Source: an uncultured Saprospiraceae bacterium
Lineage (GTDB): Bacteria; Bacteroidota; Bacteroidia; Chitinophagales; Saprospiraceae
Direction: 5' to 3'
NCBI GenBank assembly: GCA_938007965.1
Contig: CALLMH010000057.1
Span: forward strand, 1 to 64,000
DNA: 64,000 bases
The notes beneath the pieces are model-generated. The model did not search any database. It was not told where the DNA came from and worked only from the letters and a program-made list of their open reading frames with translations. Positions 16,401-24,999 of the stretch are shown here, one piece after another (position 1 is the first letter of the stretch; the number at the start of each line of letters is the position of its first letter). The position numbers and the translations under genes are program-made.

Positions 16401-17160
16401 GAAATGGCATGTTTGCCACTAATAATTCGAACGTTCTTTGTGTAAATTCAAAAGAATAAGAGTTACCAAAAGAATAATTGAACGAATAACTTCCGATTAC
16501 TCCGTTGGGCAATATTACATTAGGATTATATACGATTTCGCCCGAAGATAATGAGGCACCGGATGTATTTACCGTCGCTAAAAAATCTGCATGAATGTAG
16601 TGGGTCTTACTATTGATAAAGTAGATTCTAGGTTCGTCTGTTTCTTGATTCAATATGGCGAACTTCACAAATTCTTGATTATTGAGGAATGGAGCCCAAG
16701 GAATATTATCATTTATCACGCCTAACTCAGAATACGTCTCTCTACTGTCGATAGAGGTGGCACCATCTATAATCGGAATTGGATCTGCAAAATTGAAAGG
16801 TGATTGATCCGGCATGTTGTAGAACTCCGTAATATCATCCACTCCATCTCCATCAGAATCATCAGGATCGGCTATAGAATGAGCTGTCACCTTATAGCTT
16901 TGTAGCGGATATGCAGCACACGGCTCAGAAATTATCATATTACCATCTACTCCTATAGTCATAGACGTAATTGATTCTAATACAAAATTTGGTTCGTGTA
17001 GTGCAGATAAAAGGTAATATTTATCAGCGCTTCCTTCTATTTCCAGTTCTACTTGTCCCGCAGCATTTACTGAATGACTCAGTATCGGAACGTTCTGAGA
17101 AGAGGCAATAATCGAAGAAAATGATAAACAAATGGCGAGTAGTAATCTGAGTTTATTCAT
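13453..17160 (-). CDS. T9SS-exported protein with phosphohistidine and PEP-synthase-like ATP-grasp domains
   Basis: A 1,235-residue secreted protein. In order it has a signal peptide (1-21), a Ca-binding DSDGDGVDD segment (102-109), a swivel domain with a phosphohistidine-type motif GGIITSV...PLSHVNLRA (His350 candidate), a PEP synthase/pyruvate phosphate dikinase N-terminal ATP-grasp domain (about 438-735; GAKCSN, RCRSSTNNEDLPGFSGAG, and IIKQARPW), CARDB-like Ig domains (about 745-960), a SprB-like repeat (about 1070-1145) and a T9SS sorting domain beginning LYPNPTSGKF. In cytosolic dikinases the ATP-grasp precedes the His domain; here the order is reversed, as in some other phosphohistidine enzymes. 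No PEP/pyruvate TIM barrel is present. What it could phosphorylate outside the cell is unknown. Confidence 0.8.
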   Translation of the reverse strand: MNKLRLLLAICLSFSSIIASSQNVPILSHSVNAAGQVELEIEGSADKYYLLSALHEPNFVLESITSMTIGVDGNMIISEPCAAYPLQSYKVTAHSIADPDDSDGDGVDDITEFYNMPDQSPFNFADPIPIIDGATSIDSRETYSELGVINDNIPWAPFLNNQEFVKFAILNQETDEPRIYFINSKTHYIHADFLATVNTSGASLSSGEIVYNPNVILPNGVIGSYSFNYSFGNSYSFEFTQRTFELLVANMPFLQNNMQHFIGDVGESDYLNNFKDDYEGSRINVILESEFFEDVDFLPFNIAEGYGFFREMDLDENPSSRDIVLYDALPNSLPRVGGIITSVIQTPLSHVNLRAIQDNVPNAYIKDPLLNEEIADLIGKYIYYKVGQDSYEIREATLEEVNLWYENIRPTDAQIPDRDLSKTKILPLDDIEFEMSTAFGAKCSNVATMRRFGFPEGTIPNGFGVPFYFYDEFMKFNGFYEDVETMISDPGFISDLETRIDMLKDFRKEIKDADMPQWMLDELEEMHDSFPEGTSVRCRSSTNNEDLPGFSGAGLYTSKTQHPEEGHISKSIKQVYASMWNFRAFDERDFYRVDHYIAAMGVLCHPNFEDEKSNGVGVSLDPIYLTDNTFYLNTQVGESLITNPDANSIPEEILLNEDPEEGYFVLRYSNLVPQDELVMDEGYLDLMRDYLKIIHDEFEILYNLVGAEGFGMDIEYKVTVDDRLIIKQARPWVSFWADIKANFDIGVIDIKEPVNSSALTDAELVTVTVENQGLRDMKDFEISLLAEGELMETIFISDELTPSGSADYQFTVPLDLSEKREYNLAVVVAHPSDGYSKNDTLETIIQNLFELEAGISAELKDVRCGENIDVIARVTNYGAATFTNTLIEVVVNGLVVDVVDYGFSIPYLTEVDININVTENLMEFDNVIQLNLLSVNGEEDAIDSNNSSEFNVSLDADFDDVTLIINADDYPMETSWALYNEGILVDQGSLSSGTTVYEYDICVNYEACYDLYVYDAFGDGICCLYGQGDFSLLTSDGTIMFTNNGNFGSETSESFCPADFGCSLEMDITTVITSNIDASDGSITITPIDEEGSFLYSIDGGFTFNTSNIFENLPAGIYEIVVNEIGTDCSYLETVEVESDITDNVTEIASEDIKLYPNPTSGKFILEISDQFTSSSVIMIEIYNNLGQIIQQKVVPRSTAASKVEISIEDQPQGTYIAKCFNEDYKKYFKVIKLQ

Positions 17161-17506
17161 AGGTTGTGTTTTTCTGTGTTGTAAAGTTGTAAAAAAAATA
17201 ATCTTTACCTAATTTATACTACTAAATTTAATACGTTGCCGACCGAAAACGACAATTTAGTACTATACTCATTTCCCTGCTGTGCATAAACATTCTCAAA
17301 AAAAAATAAACTATGCTTACTAATTACAAATATCTAATGGCCGCACGAAACTGAGATTACTCGAATAACCCTGAACTGTGCATTATTAAATCTAACACAG
17401 ATCGAATTGGCTTCAAAATAAACTTTAGCCTGATGCAGTTTCTGATTTCTGACTTTTTCGTATTTAATTCAATACAAATAATTTTATTCCCTACTTTTGT
17501 GATACT
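17161..17506. other. Divergent promoter region with a TAnnTTTG element before dusB
   Basis: These 346 bases separate the diverging T9SS protein gene and dusB. tacttttg at 17492-17499 matches the -7 consensus only eight bases before the dusB ATG, which would give a very short leader. No inverted repeats or reading frames were recognised in the remainder. Confidence 0.4.
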
Positions 17507-18511
17507 ATGGCAAAAATAGAAAATATAGACCTCGGGGACTTTCCACTTCTACTTGCACCTATGGAAGATGTGAGTGACCCACCATTTAGAGCATTGTGTA
17601 AGGAGCAAGGATGTGATATGATGTATACAGAGTTTATATCTGTAGAAGGGCTCATCCGTGACGCGACTAAGAGTCTAGCGAAGTTAGATATATATGATTA
17701 CGAGCGACCTATTGGAATCCAGATATTTGGTGCAGAATTGGACAGCATGAGGCGGGCTGCCGAAATCGTAGAGGAGGCGAAGCCAGAAGTGCTCGATATC
17801 AATTTTGGTTGCCCTGTGAAGAAAGTGGTCTGTAAAATGGCTGGCGCAGGAATCTTACAAGATATCCCTAGGATGGTAGAACTGACCAAGTATATAGTAG
17901 ACAGTACTGATCTGCCTGTAACCGTAAAAACTCGACTCGGATGGGATGACGAAACCATATTCATCGAAGATGTAGCGGAGAGACTCCAGGATGTAGGGAT
18001 CAAGGCGCTATCTATCCATGGAAGGACTAGAAAACAAATGTATAAAGGAGAAGCCGATTGGACCAAAATCGGAAATATCAAAAATAATCCTAGAATCCAC
18101 ATCCCTATATTTGGAAATGGAGATATCAATTCTCCACAAAAAGCTGTCGAATATAAAAATAGATATGGTGTAGATGGTATCATGATCGGACGTGCTGCAA
18201 TCGGCTACCCGTGGATCTTCAGAGAAATAAAACACTATGTAGAGACTGGTGAATTATTGGCTCCACCAACTATCACCGAACGTGTAGATGCCGCTAGACA
18301 ACATCTCAAACACAGCATCGAGTGGAAAGGAGAAAGACTCGGTATCGTAGAGATGAGACGACACTATACCAATTATTTTAGAGGGTTTAGAAATATTAAA
18401 CCCTTCAGAGGTAGACTTGTAACCAATTATGACCCTAGTGAAATTTATGGTATCCTAGACGAGATCGAGGATGTATATGCTGGACAAGAGGCAGTGCTGT
18501 ATCAAGGGTGA
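17507..18511 (+). CDS. dusB: tRNA-dihydrouridine synthase, DusB-like
   Basis: A 334-residue FMN enzyme that reduces specific uridines in tRNA D-loops. The TIM-barrel motifs are present: LLAPMEDVSDPPFR at the start, INFGCPVKKV with catalytic Cys102, VKTRLGWDD, IHGRTRKQMYKGEADW, FGNGDI and the MIGRAAIGYPW phosphate-binding block. Length and order are standard for bacterial Dus. The DusB label rests on overall resemblance, since the three Dus groups share these motifs. It sits alone between two giant T9SS genes on the opposite strand. Confidence 0.93.
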   Translation: MAKIENIDLGDFPLLLAPMEDVSDPPFRALCKEQGCDMMYTEFISVEGLIRDATKSLAKLDIYDYERPIGIQIFGAELDSMRRAAEIVEEAKPEVLDINFGCPVKKVVCKMAGAGILQDIPRMVELTKYIVDSTDLPVTVKTRLGWDDETIFIEDVAERLQDVGIKALSIHGRTRKQMYKGEADWTKIGNIKNNPRIHIPIFGNGDINSPQKAVEYKNRYGVDGIMIGRAAIGYPWIFREIKHYVETGELLAPPTITERVDAARQHLKHSIEWKGERLGIVEMRRHYTNYFRGFRNIKPFRGRLVTNYDPSEIYGILDEIEDVYAGQEAVLYQG

Positions 18512-18603
18512 TAAGTAAGGACTTGAAGTAATACCTATGGGATGGATTGTAGGAAATTATGGCAGACTTTTTTTGACTTTGCCTAGGATGAAATTCTACA
18601 AGA

Positions 18604-21600
18604 TTATATTTTGATTACTTTTTGCACCTGTTCTACTCCACTTTGAATACTCTTTAAGAAGTAGATTCCTTGTGTTGTGAAGTTTTCTGAAGAGATATTA
18701 ATTTCTTGCTGATCGTTATAAATTCCGTTGAAGATCATTGTTCCCACCGCATCATATATTGCTATTTCTATTGCTTCTTTGGCATTCTCATTTCTCACTT
18801 TGAGGTCATCGACAAAAGGATTACCAAGGACAGTAAGCTGGGATGCAGGATCAGGTAGATCTACAGTGGATTCTTGTCTTACAAGGTCTATATCAAAAGG
18901 CTCGATTCCTATATACACTTCAGCCTCCAGATCCTCTGTAAGATATATACGATCATCACTAGATTCTATTTGTAAAAATGAGATTCCTGCCAAATTAACA
19001 TTTGAAATATTTAGCCAAGAGACTTTCAATATACCGTCATGAATGATATAGTCATTTTCGGATAATATGGAAGAAGTGACATCAGCATCATCCCCAATAA
19101 ACATACTGAATTGTAACCCATCTACTAATTCTTCGACATCAAAAGAGAGTGATATTAATGAAGAATTCTCCTCTTTTCGTGATGATAAGGACGCTTTTAC
19201 GTGCTCATAAGATCTTGCTTCAGCTGTATGCTTATCATTATCTAATCCAGGATTGTAAGAGCCATTTACATCCCCCATCTTGATAGCTATGAAGTTGGCT
19301 ACATCGGTAGTGTCTAATAAATGCTCAATCACTATAGAGTCTGGATAGTAAAATGGATCTTCTGGATCATCAAAGACAAATGATGAATCTACAAATCTCC
19401 AGTTAGGTATATCTTTTGGCCATTCTGTTATTATTCCGAGGACCATTTTTCTCATAGTTAGTAGGTCACTACTATTAATTCTATCATTTTGATTTACATC
19501 AGAAGCAATGACATCATATGGATTATCAAATTCTGCCAAGCCCAGGATATGTCTCTGGATCATCACAAGATCTAATGTGGATACCCCATCAAAAGCTGCA
19601 CTGTTATAATGAGGACGCAATACATACTTGAGTAATTCTGGTGTCTCACCATATACAAATGTACCATCCTCAGCTGTCATTTCGAATCCAGAGAAAGTAT
19701 CTATTGACGCTATGATATCTACCTCAGCATCAGAAATATTCTTATTATTCTGAGTGGCAACTTTACCAAGAATCTCTCCTTTGATCGTTCCATTCGTACA
19801 CCAATCAGAGTTATCTTGTACTATAAAGGTAACATTACATCTCTCTTGATTCCCCCACTCGTCTGTGACATACATATTATAAGAGAATGATTGTGCTACT
19901 CCATTCTGGATGCTGTCACAGGTAATGATTCGTTGACCATCGTTGACATCTGTAGAAAATGAGAAAACCAAATCTTCCTGCGCAGTACAATTATCAGTAC
20001 TACCATAATCAAAATCAGAAGCCCATATATCAATACTTCCCCCCTCGGGCATGATCGTAGTCGTAATAGAAGACAAACAGTAAGGCGATGGATTTTTACA
20101 ATCTCTTACATCAATCATGTAATCACATAGAGATTGATTACCACAACCGTCTTCTACTGTCCAAAATACTCTGTGTGCACCTAAGTCTAACTCTCTGTCA
20201 AAGGATATTCCCTCTCCCGTCTCGTCGATAGAACCATCATCATCAAGATCAAGCTTCCACAAGTAAAGTAGATCTAATGAATCCGTACAGTCATCATTGG
20301 CAAAAGCTGTAATCGTGATGAGACCTGATTGACAATCGTCATCATAGGTACACTCTTGCTGATCTTCACAAGTCAATATTTCGGGAGCTGTAGTGTTCAA
20401 TAATTTTATCTCTTGTAAATACGTCCATAATCCCGCTCCTGTAGATGATTCGAATTGGCACCAATCTATCACTGTCCACTCTCTTAGTATCTTGATACAT
20501 GCACCATCAGAAATAAAGAAAACTTGGTCTTCATAGGTAGACTCTACTAGTGCACATTTTGCAGAAGATAATACAGGCTCTCCAGTCATATCCGGATTGG
20601 CTTGTATCGAATCGCACCCTACCATCACTGAATTCGTAGGCCATGAAATATCCCCTTCTAAGAAAGGAGAATCATTGACTATGGTGATGGTCTGACTGCA
20701 GATATTAGTTTGTCCATAAAGGTCTGTTACTGTGAATGTCCTCGTAATTGTTCCAGCGCCACAGTCGATATCATTCACAGATGATTCGTCTACGGTAGCT
20801 TCACAATTATCATTGAAGTATCCAAACTGACCGTGATCTACACCATCTATAATGATGGCTTGCTCAGGACTAGTCCCTTCTAGTACTTCTCCAAATATCG
20901 ACAATTCATCAAGATTGAAACTGTAATCACATGATATGGTAAGATCAGAAGGACAGACTAACACTGGTGGTAGATTATCCTCCACAAGTACCGAAACCAT
21001 GCAGGTATTAGAATTTCCAGCTACATCGGTGACACGGAATGCAACCATTACTGTATCACCTATCTCTTCGCAGCAAAATCTGACCTTAGTATCGAAACTT
21101 AACCCCCAACTACAATCGTCGGTCATCTTGGCGATCTCCATTGAGATATCTCCACAATTATCAAAACTCTCATCGTCTACAGAAGTCGCAAATAATTCCG
21201 CTACTCCATTACTCCCAACTGATATTTTTGTAAATCCATCGCAAACAGCAAAGGGTGCCGATGTATCTTCTACAGAAATAGAAACTATACATTCCGTGTC
21301 GTTTCCACATTCATCCGTAGCGATATATACCAATTGGTATTCGCCTATCGGTAAGTCTTCTACAGTATTCTCATCTAAATATAAACTGGATATATCTAGA
21401 CCTTCTGTCGTCAAAATTTTATAGCCTCCAGTGAATGACGAACAATCAGAGATGACATCAGGAAATACAAGCTGAGTAGGGACACTACCACAAGTATACG
21501 CTTTCGAATTGAGGGTAATGTCCTCCCCACAATCAAATACAGGACCTTCTTGATCTAGCACTTTGATAATCTGATTATAACTTATGTTATTATTGCCACT

Positions 21601-22761
21601 CATACACCAATCAAAAATCTCCCATTTACGAACGATTTTGAAACCTGCACCACATTCTTCGAAATATACATCAGAGTAGGTTCCTTCTATATTAGAACAG
21701 GCTGCAAACGATGGCTCACCTGTCGTCTCTGGTGATGGATATCCATTGGACAATGCGATCCAATCCCCATCACAACTTAGAGGTGGATTGGCTATCCCAT
21801 CGAAGTGAGGAGGCAATACTACATCGTCCAATGACAATGGATTTACCATGATGACTTGCTCGCATAGAGAGCTATTATTCGCTTCGTCTGTCGCAGTCCA
21901 TGTTCGCGTTACCTGTTTTGCAAAACCTGTGGCTTGGCATGATAGTTCTTGCTCTATATCAACATAATAAAGCGTTACTACACTACAATCATCAAAATCT
22001 GTAACAGAGTATGTGTTATCACTTATGAGTGTGGCTGTTGCATAAAATGGGATAGGAAATCCGATTGATTCTGGACTTACTCCTGATTCGCAATCAGCTT
22101 CTGTATCCACACAATTTAAAAACGGTGCTATGTTATCACTTACATTCATAGTACCCTCGCAAAAACTATTCGTACAATCGTGACTGACTGTAAAAGAAAT
22201 CTCTGTATCAATATGATCTACTGTGAGTAAATTATCAGCGATGACTTCTCCGTCTTCATCTAATAATTCGATTTGATATTTGTCGTATGGTTCCGAAGCA
22301 TTGGCTAGCAACATATTGACATCTACTGGTTGTTCACAACCATCAGAGAGCGATACGTTGATACTATTATTACAGACCAATGCAGGAGCATTCATAAAAG
22401 TAATCGTCACTTCATCCGAAACTTCTACCATCGGACCAAAACCATCTGGATCATCACTGACTAATATAAGCACGAATGATCCATCTGCCTGATCTTGTAA
22501 TCCTGGCTGATACTGAGTAGTGGTAGAAAAGATTCCATTATTCTCAGTACCCGGTATGAATACACCATCTCCATATGAAAACCACAAGCCATCACTCACA
22601 TCCCCAGAAATGCTGGCCCCTAAGGCTGACAACTGTACTGCCTCGCCATAACATATAGTCATAGGGTCTCCTGCATCTACATCTATCGCCATACTAGGAT
22701 TGCCCGCATACATTTGTATACTGGCAACTAAGAAAGATAATATGATAATAACTTGTTTCAA
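18604..22761 (-). CDS. Giant T9SS-exported adhesin-like protein with dockerin segment
   Basis: A 1,385-residue secreted protein with a signal peptide (1-19) and many Cys-containing Ig/HYR-like repeats (roughly 30-1000) marked by recurring phrases such as VTRTWTATDEANN, YIATDECGND and FWTVEDGCGN. About residues 1055-1115 resemble a type I dockerin (LDLVMIQRHILG, then DVNQNDRINSSDLLTMRKMVLG), followed by a cohesin-like beta domain (about 1215-1300) and a T9SS sorting domain. It likely acts as a surface adhesin or matrix protein. No ATG is available at the start: the signal peptide requires the TTG at 22761. It converges with dusB. Confidence 0.8.
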   Translation of the reverse strand: MKQVIIILSFLVASIQMYAGNPSMAIDVDAGDPMTICYGEAVQLSALGASISGDVSDGLWFSYGDGVFIPGTENNGIFSTTTQYQPGLQDQADGSFVLILVSDDPDGFGPMVEVSDEVTITFMNAPALVCNNSINVSLSDGCEQPVDVNMLLANASEPYDKYQIELLDEDGEVIADNLLTVDHIDTEISFTVSHDCTNSFCEGTMNVSDNIAPFLNCVDTEADCESGVSPESIGFPIPFYATATLISDNTYSVTDFDDCSVVTLYYVDIEQELSCQATGFAKQVTRTWTATDEANNSSLCEQVIMVNPLSLDDVVLPPHFDGIANPPLSCDGDWIALSNGYPSPETTGEPSFAACSNIEGTYSDVYFEECGAGFKIVRKWEIFDWCMSGNNNISYNQIIKVLDQEGPVFDCGEDITLNSKAYTCGSVPTQLVFPDVISDCSSFTGGYKILTTEGLDISSLYLDENTVEDLPIGEYQLVYIATDECGNDTECIVSISVEDTSAPFAVCDGFTKISVGSNGVAELFATSVDDESFDNCGDISMEIAKMTDDCSWGLSFDTKVRFCCEEIGDTVMVAFRVTDVAGNSNTCMVSVLVEDNLPPVLVCPSDLTISCDYSFNLDELSIFGEVLEGTSPEQAIIIDGVDHGQFGYFNDNCEATVDESSVNDIDCGAGTITRTFTVTDLYGQTNICSQTITIVNDSPFLEGDISWPTNSVMVGCDSIQANPDMTGEPVLSSAKCALVESTYEDQVFFISDGACIKILREWTVIDWCQFESSTGAGLWTYLQEIKLLNTTAPEILTCEDQQECTYDDDCQSGLITITAFANDDCTDSLDLLYLWKLDLDDDGSIDETGEGISFDRELDLGAHRVFWTVEDGCGNQSLCDYMIDVRDCKNPSPYCLSSITTTIMPEGGSIDIWASDFDYGSTDNCTAQEDLVFSFSTDVNDGQRIITCDSIQNGVAQSFSYNMYVTDEWGNQERCNVTFIVQDNSDWCTNGTIKGEILGKVATQNNKNISDAEVDIIASIDTFSGFEMTAEDGTFVYGETPELLKYVLRPHYNSAAFDGVSTLDLVMIQRHILGLAEFDNPYDVIASDVNQNDRINSSDLLTMRKMVLGIITEWPKDIPNWRFVDSSFVFDDPEDPFYYPDSIVIEHLLDTTDVANFIAIKMGDVNGSYNPGLDNDKHTAEARSYEHVKASLSSRKEENSSLISLSFDVEELVDGLQFSMFIGDDADVTSSILSENDYIIHDGILKVSWLNISNVNLAGISFLQIESSDDRIYLTEDLEAEVYIGIEPFDIDLVRQESTVDLPDPASQLTVLGNPFVDDLKVRNENAKEAIEIAIYDAVGTMIFNGIYNDQQEINISSENFTTQGIYFLKSIQSGVEQVQKVIKI

Positions 22762-23034
22762 TGTATTACTATAATTTATAATTCGTTTAATGATCTATAT
22801 CAGATGAAAACATATTATAAATAATTGTAATACAACTATTGTGCCATTGGTTAATTCTAGGAAGACTATTTACTTATTGGTTTTCCAATGCGAAATAAAT
22901 AAGGCATTACATTCTTAAAAAAATATATCTAAATTGGATTAGGGTGACATACGCTCGTGATATTACATGTAGTATGACGATCATAAATGTACTAACCAGT
23001 ATGAGACTTTATCAACTCTTAAAATGAGATAGAA

Positions 23035-23892
23035 TTAAAATATAAATTTCGTTTTTAGGTCTAACGAATGTCTATTTAGGATATCTCTCCCCTCTTTCCT
23101 AAAGTATAAATTAAAACCATATGAAAGAGAATACCGACCGTATCCAACACCGATCTGCGGCCTGTAAAACCAATAAGAATTGTCAAAAGCTCTCACCCAA
23201 CCAAACTGTAAGATATCTATGTAGATTGGTGCCTCTATTCTAATGAGAGAAAATTTTGACTCGTTTATCGTTGATGATAGATTTCTTGTATAGGAGAAAA
23301 CAAATGCAGAACCACTGAAGCCAACTTTTTCATGGGAAACTGTATTACCATATCCATCTTTCAGATTATAAGGAACTTGTAACCCAGAAAATAATGAAAC
23401 TTCCGCTCCTAACCAATATCCGCCACTGTATCTTCCCGTAAGTAAAAATGCGAAACCTGACTTATCTTCTCGATAGCCGCTTTTATTGAGTAGATATTGA
23501 TCTTCTGATTTCGTGGGGTATCCATTCTTCACATATGATAGAGTTTCAAATCTACGCATACGATACTCTATTTTAAGATTTTCGTCTTCTACAAGGTCTA
23601 TAGCATCTGTAAATAATTGATAAGAAGAATCAATAACCGATTGGTTGGCATTACGTCTTTCGCTCCTTTTTTCACCTTGACTTCTTATGATAACGAACCC
23701 CTTGAATGTCATCAGATTGATCCGATCGCTTAGTTGCAATTGGCTATCATCCATTTCTAGATAGTAATCCAGCGTGTCGGTACTGTTATTGTCTACAGCT
23801 TCTTTGAAAATATCACATAGAGCGACATCAGTAACCTGACTAAAAGAGTAGCTGGTAAGAAACAACAAAATTGAACTGAATATGAGTCTCAT
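23035..23892 (-). CDS. Probable outer-membrane beta-barrel protein of unknown function
   Basis: A 285-residue protein with a signal peptide ending near SYSFSQ (residue 19). Residues 20-125 are soluble and charged; from about 135 onward alternating hydrophobic strands rich in Tyr, Gly and Phe (for example LLTGRYSGGYWLGAEVSLF and PQIGVGYGRYSLSYGFNLYF) end in a terminal Phe, as in outer-membrane barrels. No family was recognised. It lies 35 bases downstream of the BNR-repeat lipoprotein gene and is the last gene on this strand of the sugar block. Confidence 0.6.
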   Translation of the reverse strand: MRLIFSSILLFLTSYSFSQVTDVALCDIFKEAVDNNSTDTLDYYLEMDDSQLQLSDRINLMTFKGFVIIRSQGEKRSERRNANQSVIDSSYQLFTDAIDLVEDENLKIEYRMRRFETLSYVKNGYPTKSEDQYLLNKSGYREDKSGFAFLLTGRYSGGYWLGAEVSLFSGLQVPYNLKDGYGNTVSHEKVGFSGSAFVFSYTRNLSSTINESKFSLIRIEAPIYIDILQFGWVRAFDNSYWFYRPQIGVGYGRYSLSYGFNLYFRKEGRDILNRHSLDLKTKFIF

Positions 23893-23927
23893 AATTGGTT
23901 TTTAAAAATTAGATAAGCCTTATATTA

Positions 23928-24989
23928 TTAAATACGTTTGATCTCAAAAATACAATTTCTGATCAAACAGACTGATCGATCCTCACTCATGGTTTGAGCA
24001 TCTATCAAAGAATGAGCAAGATTCATACTACAGGTTCCACTTTGCACCCAACTAGCCCCTCCATCAGTCGTATAGGCTATTTCATCACACGTATAAAATC
24101 CGTCTCCGCTACTTACATCCGTTTGCATTATTATAATGGCATTATCCTCTGACGTGAAAGATATCATCTCCGCTACTCCATCATAATAATCGGTAAACGA
24201 GGCTCCTCCATCTCTGGTGATGACCATCTTATCATAACTGGTTACTAAAAATAGGTTATCATCAATCGAATGAATACCATTAATAGTACCAATATCTGGA
24301 GATATCTCTTCTATAAACGTTCCGTCTAGATCAATTACAACAAGCTTGTCGTTTTCTCCAAGTGCGAATATGCGATCTCCAATTATTTGAAAACTGAAAT
24401 CCGTTCTCCAAAATTTGAAGTTGGGATGGTCAGATAATAGAAACCATGTTTCTCCATCATTCTCAGAGACATATAATTCATCATCAGAATTAGAAGCGTA
24501 CAATCTATCACCACTATAATTATAATGCTGCAGACCTTTTTTCGTGCCTTTGTAATTCCATGTTTTGCCTCCATCTATTGTTTTAAACAATACAGTGGTG
24601 GTTGTAAACAAAGAGGCTATTTTATCATCTTTGAAGATTATACTTTTCATATTCAAATTACTAGGTAGAGAAACACCAATATCGCCTGCAGCTGGAAGAT
24701 CTGTACTCTCCCACCTTACGCCACCGTTACTTGTATTGAGCAGTACAGTTTTCCCTTTTTGCTTATCAAACGCTATCTGATAGCCATTAAAATCATCTAT
24801 AAAATGAAAACTTCGGGAGTTATAATCTGCCACTTCAAGACCGCCAAGAAGATTAACCAGGAATCCCTCAGGACTAAAAAGTCCGCTTAGTCCACAATTC
24901 TCGAGTGAGACATTAGTCGTAATTACTTCTTCGTCAACCTGACAACTATAGATCAGCATAATCATCAATAAACCAAATACTCTATTCAT
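23928..24989 (-). CDS. BNR/Asp-box repeat lipoprotein
   Basis: A 353-residue lipoprotein (lipobox IYSC, Cys16) predicted to fold as a beta-propeller. Asp-box style motifs recur: TIDGGKTWNYKG, ENDGETWFLLS, TRDGGASFTDYY and TTDGGASWVQSG. Catalytic residues of sialidases are not apparent, so binding or a structural role is more likely than hydrolysis. Its ATG lies 10 bases from the stop of the sodium symporter gene, indicating cotranscription with the transporters. Confidence 0.75.
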   Translation of the reverse strand: MNRVFGLLMIMLIYSCQVDEEVITTNVSLENCGLSGLFSPEGFLVNLLGGLEVADYNSRSFHFIDDFNGYQIAFDKQKGKTVLLNTSNGGVRWESTDLPAAGDIGVSLPSNLNMKSIIFKDDKIASLFTTTTVLFKTIDGGKTWNYKGTKKGLQHYNYSGDRLYASNSDDELYVSENDGETWFLLSDHPNFKFWRTDFSFQIIGDRIFALGENDKLVVIDLDGTFIEEISPDIGTINGIHSIDDNLFLVTSYDKMVITRDGGASFTDYYDGVAEMISFTSEDNAIIIMQTDVSSGDGFYTCDEIAYTTDGGASWVQSGTCSMNLAHSLIDAQTMSEDRSVCLIRNCIFEIKRI

Positions 24990-24999
24990 ATATATCTAT

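Noticed and set aside
18512-18603. Terminator between dusB and the giant adhesin gene
   Set aside because: A T-run is present near 18570, but the flanking arms pair too poorly to call a stem.
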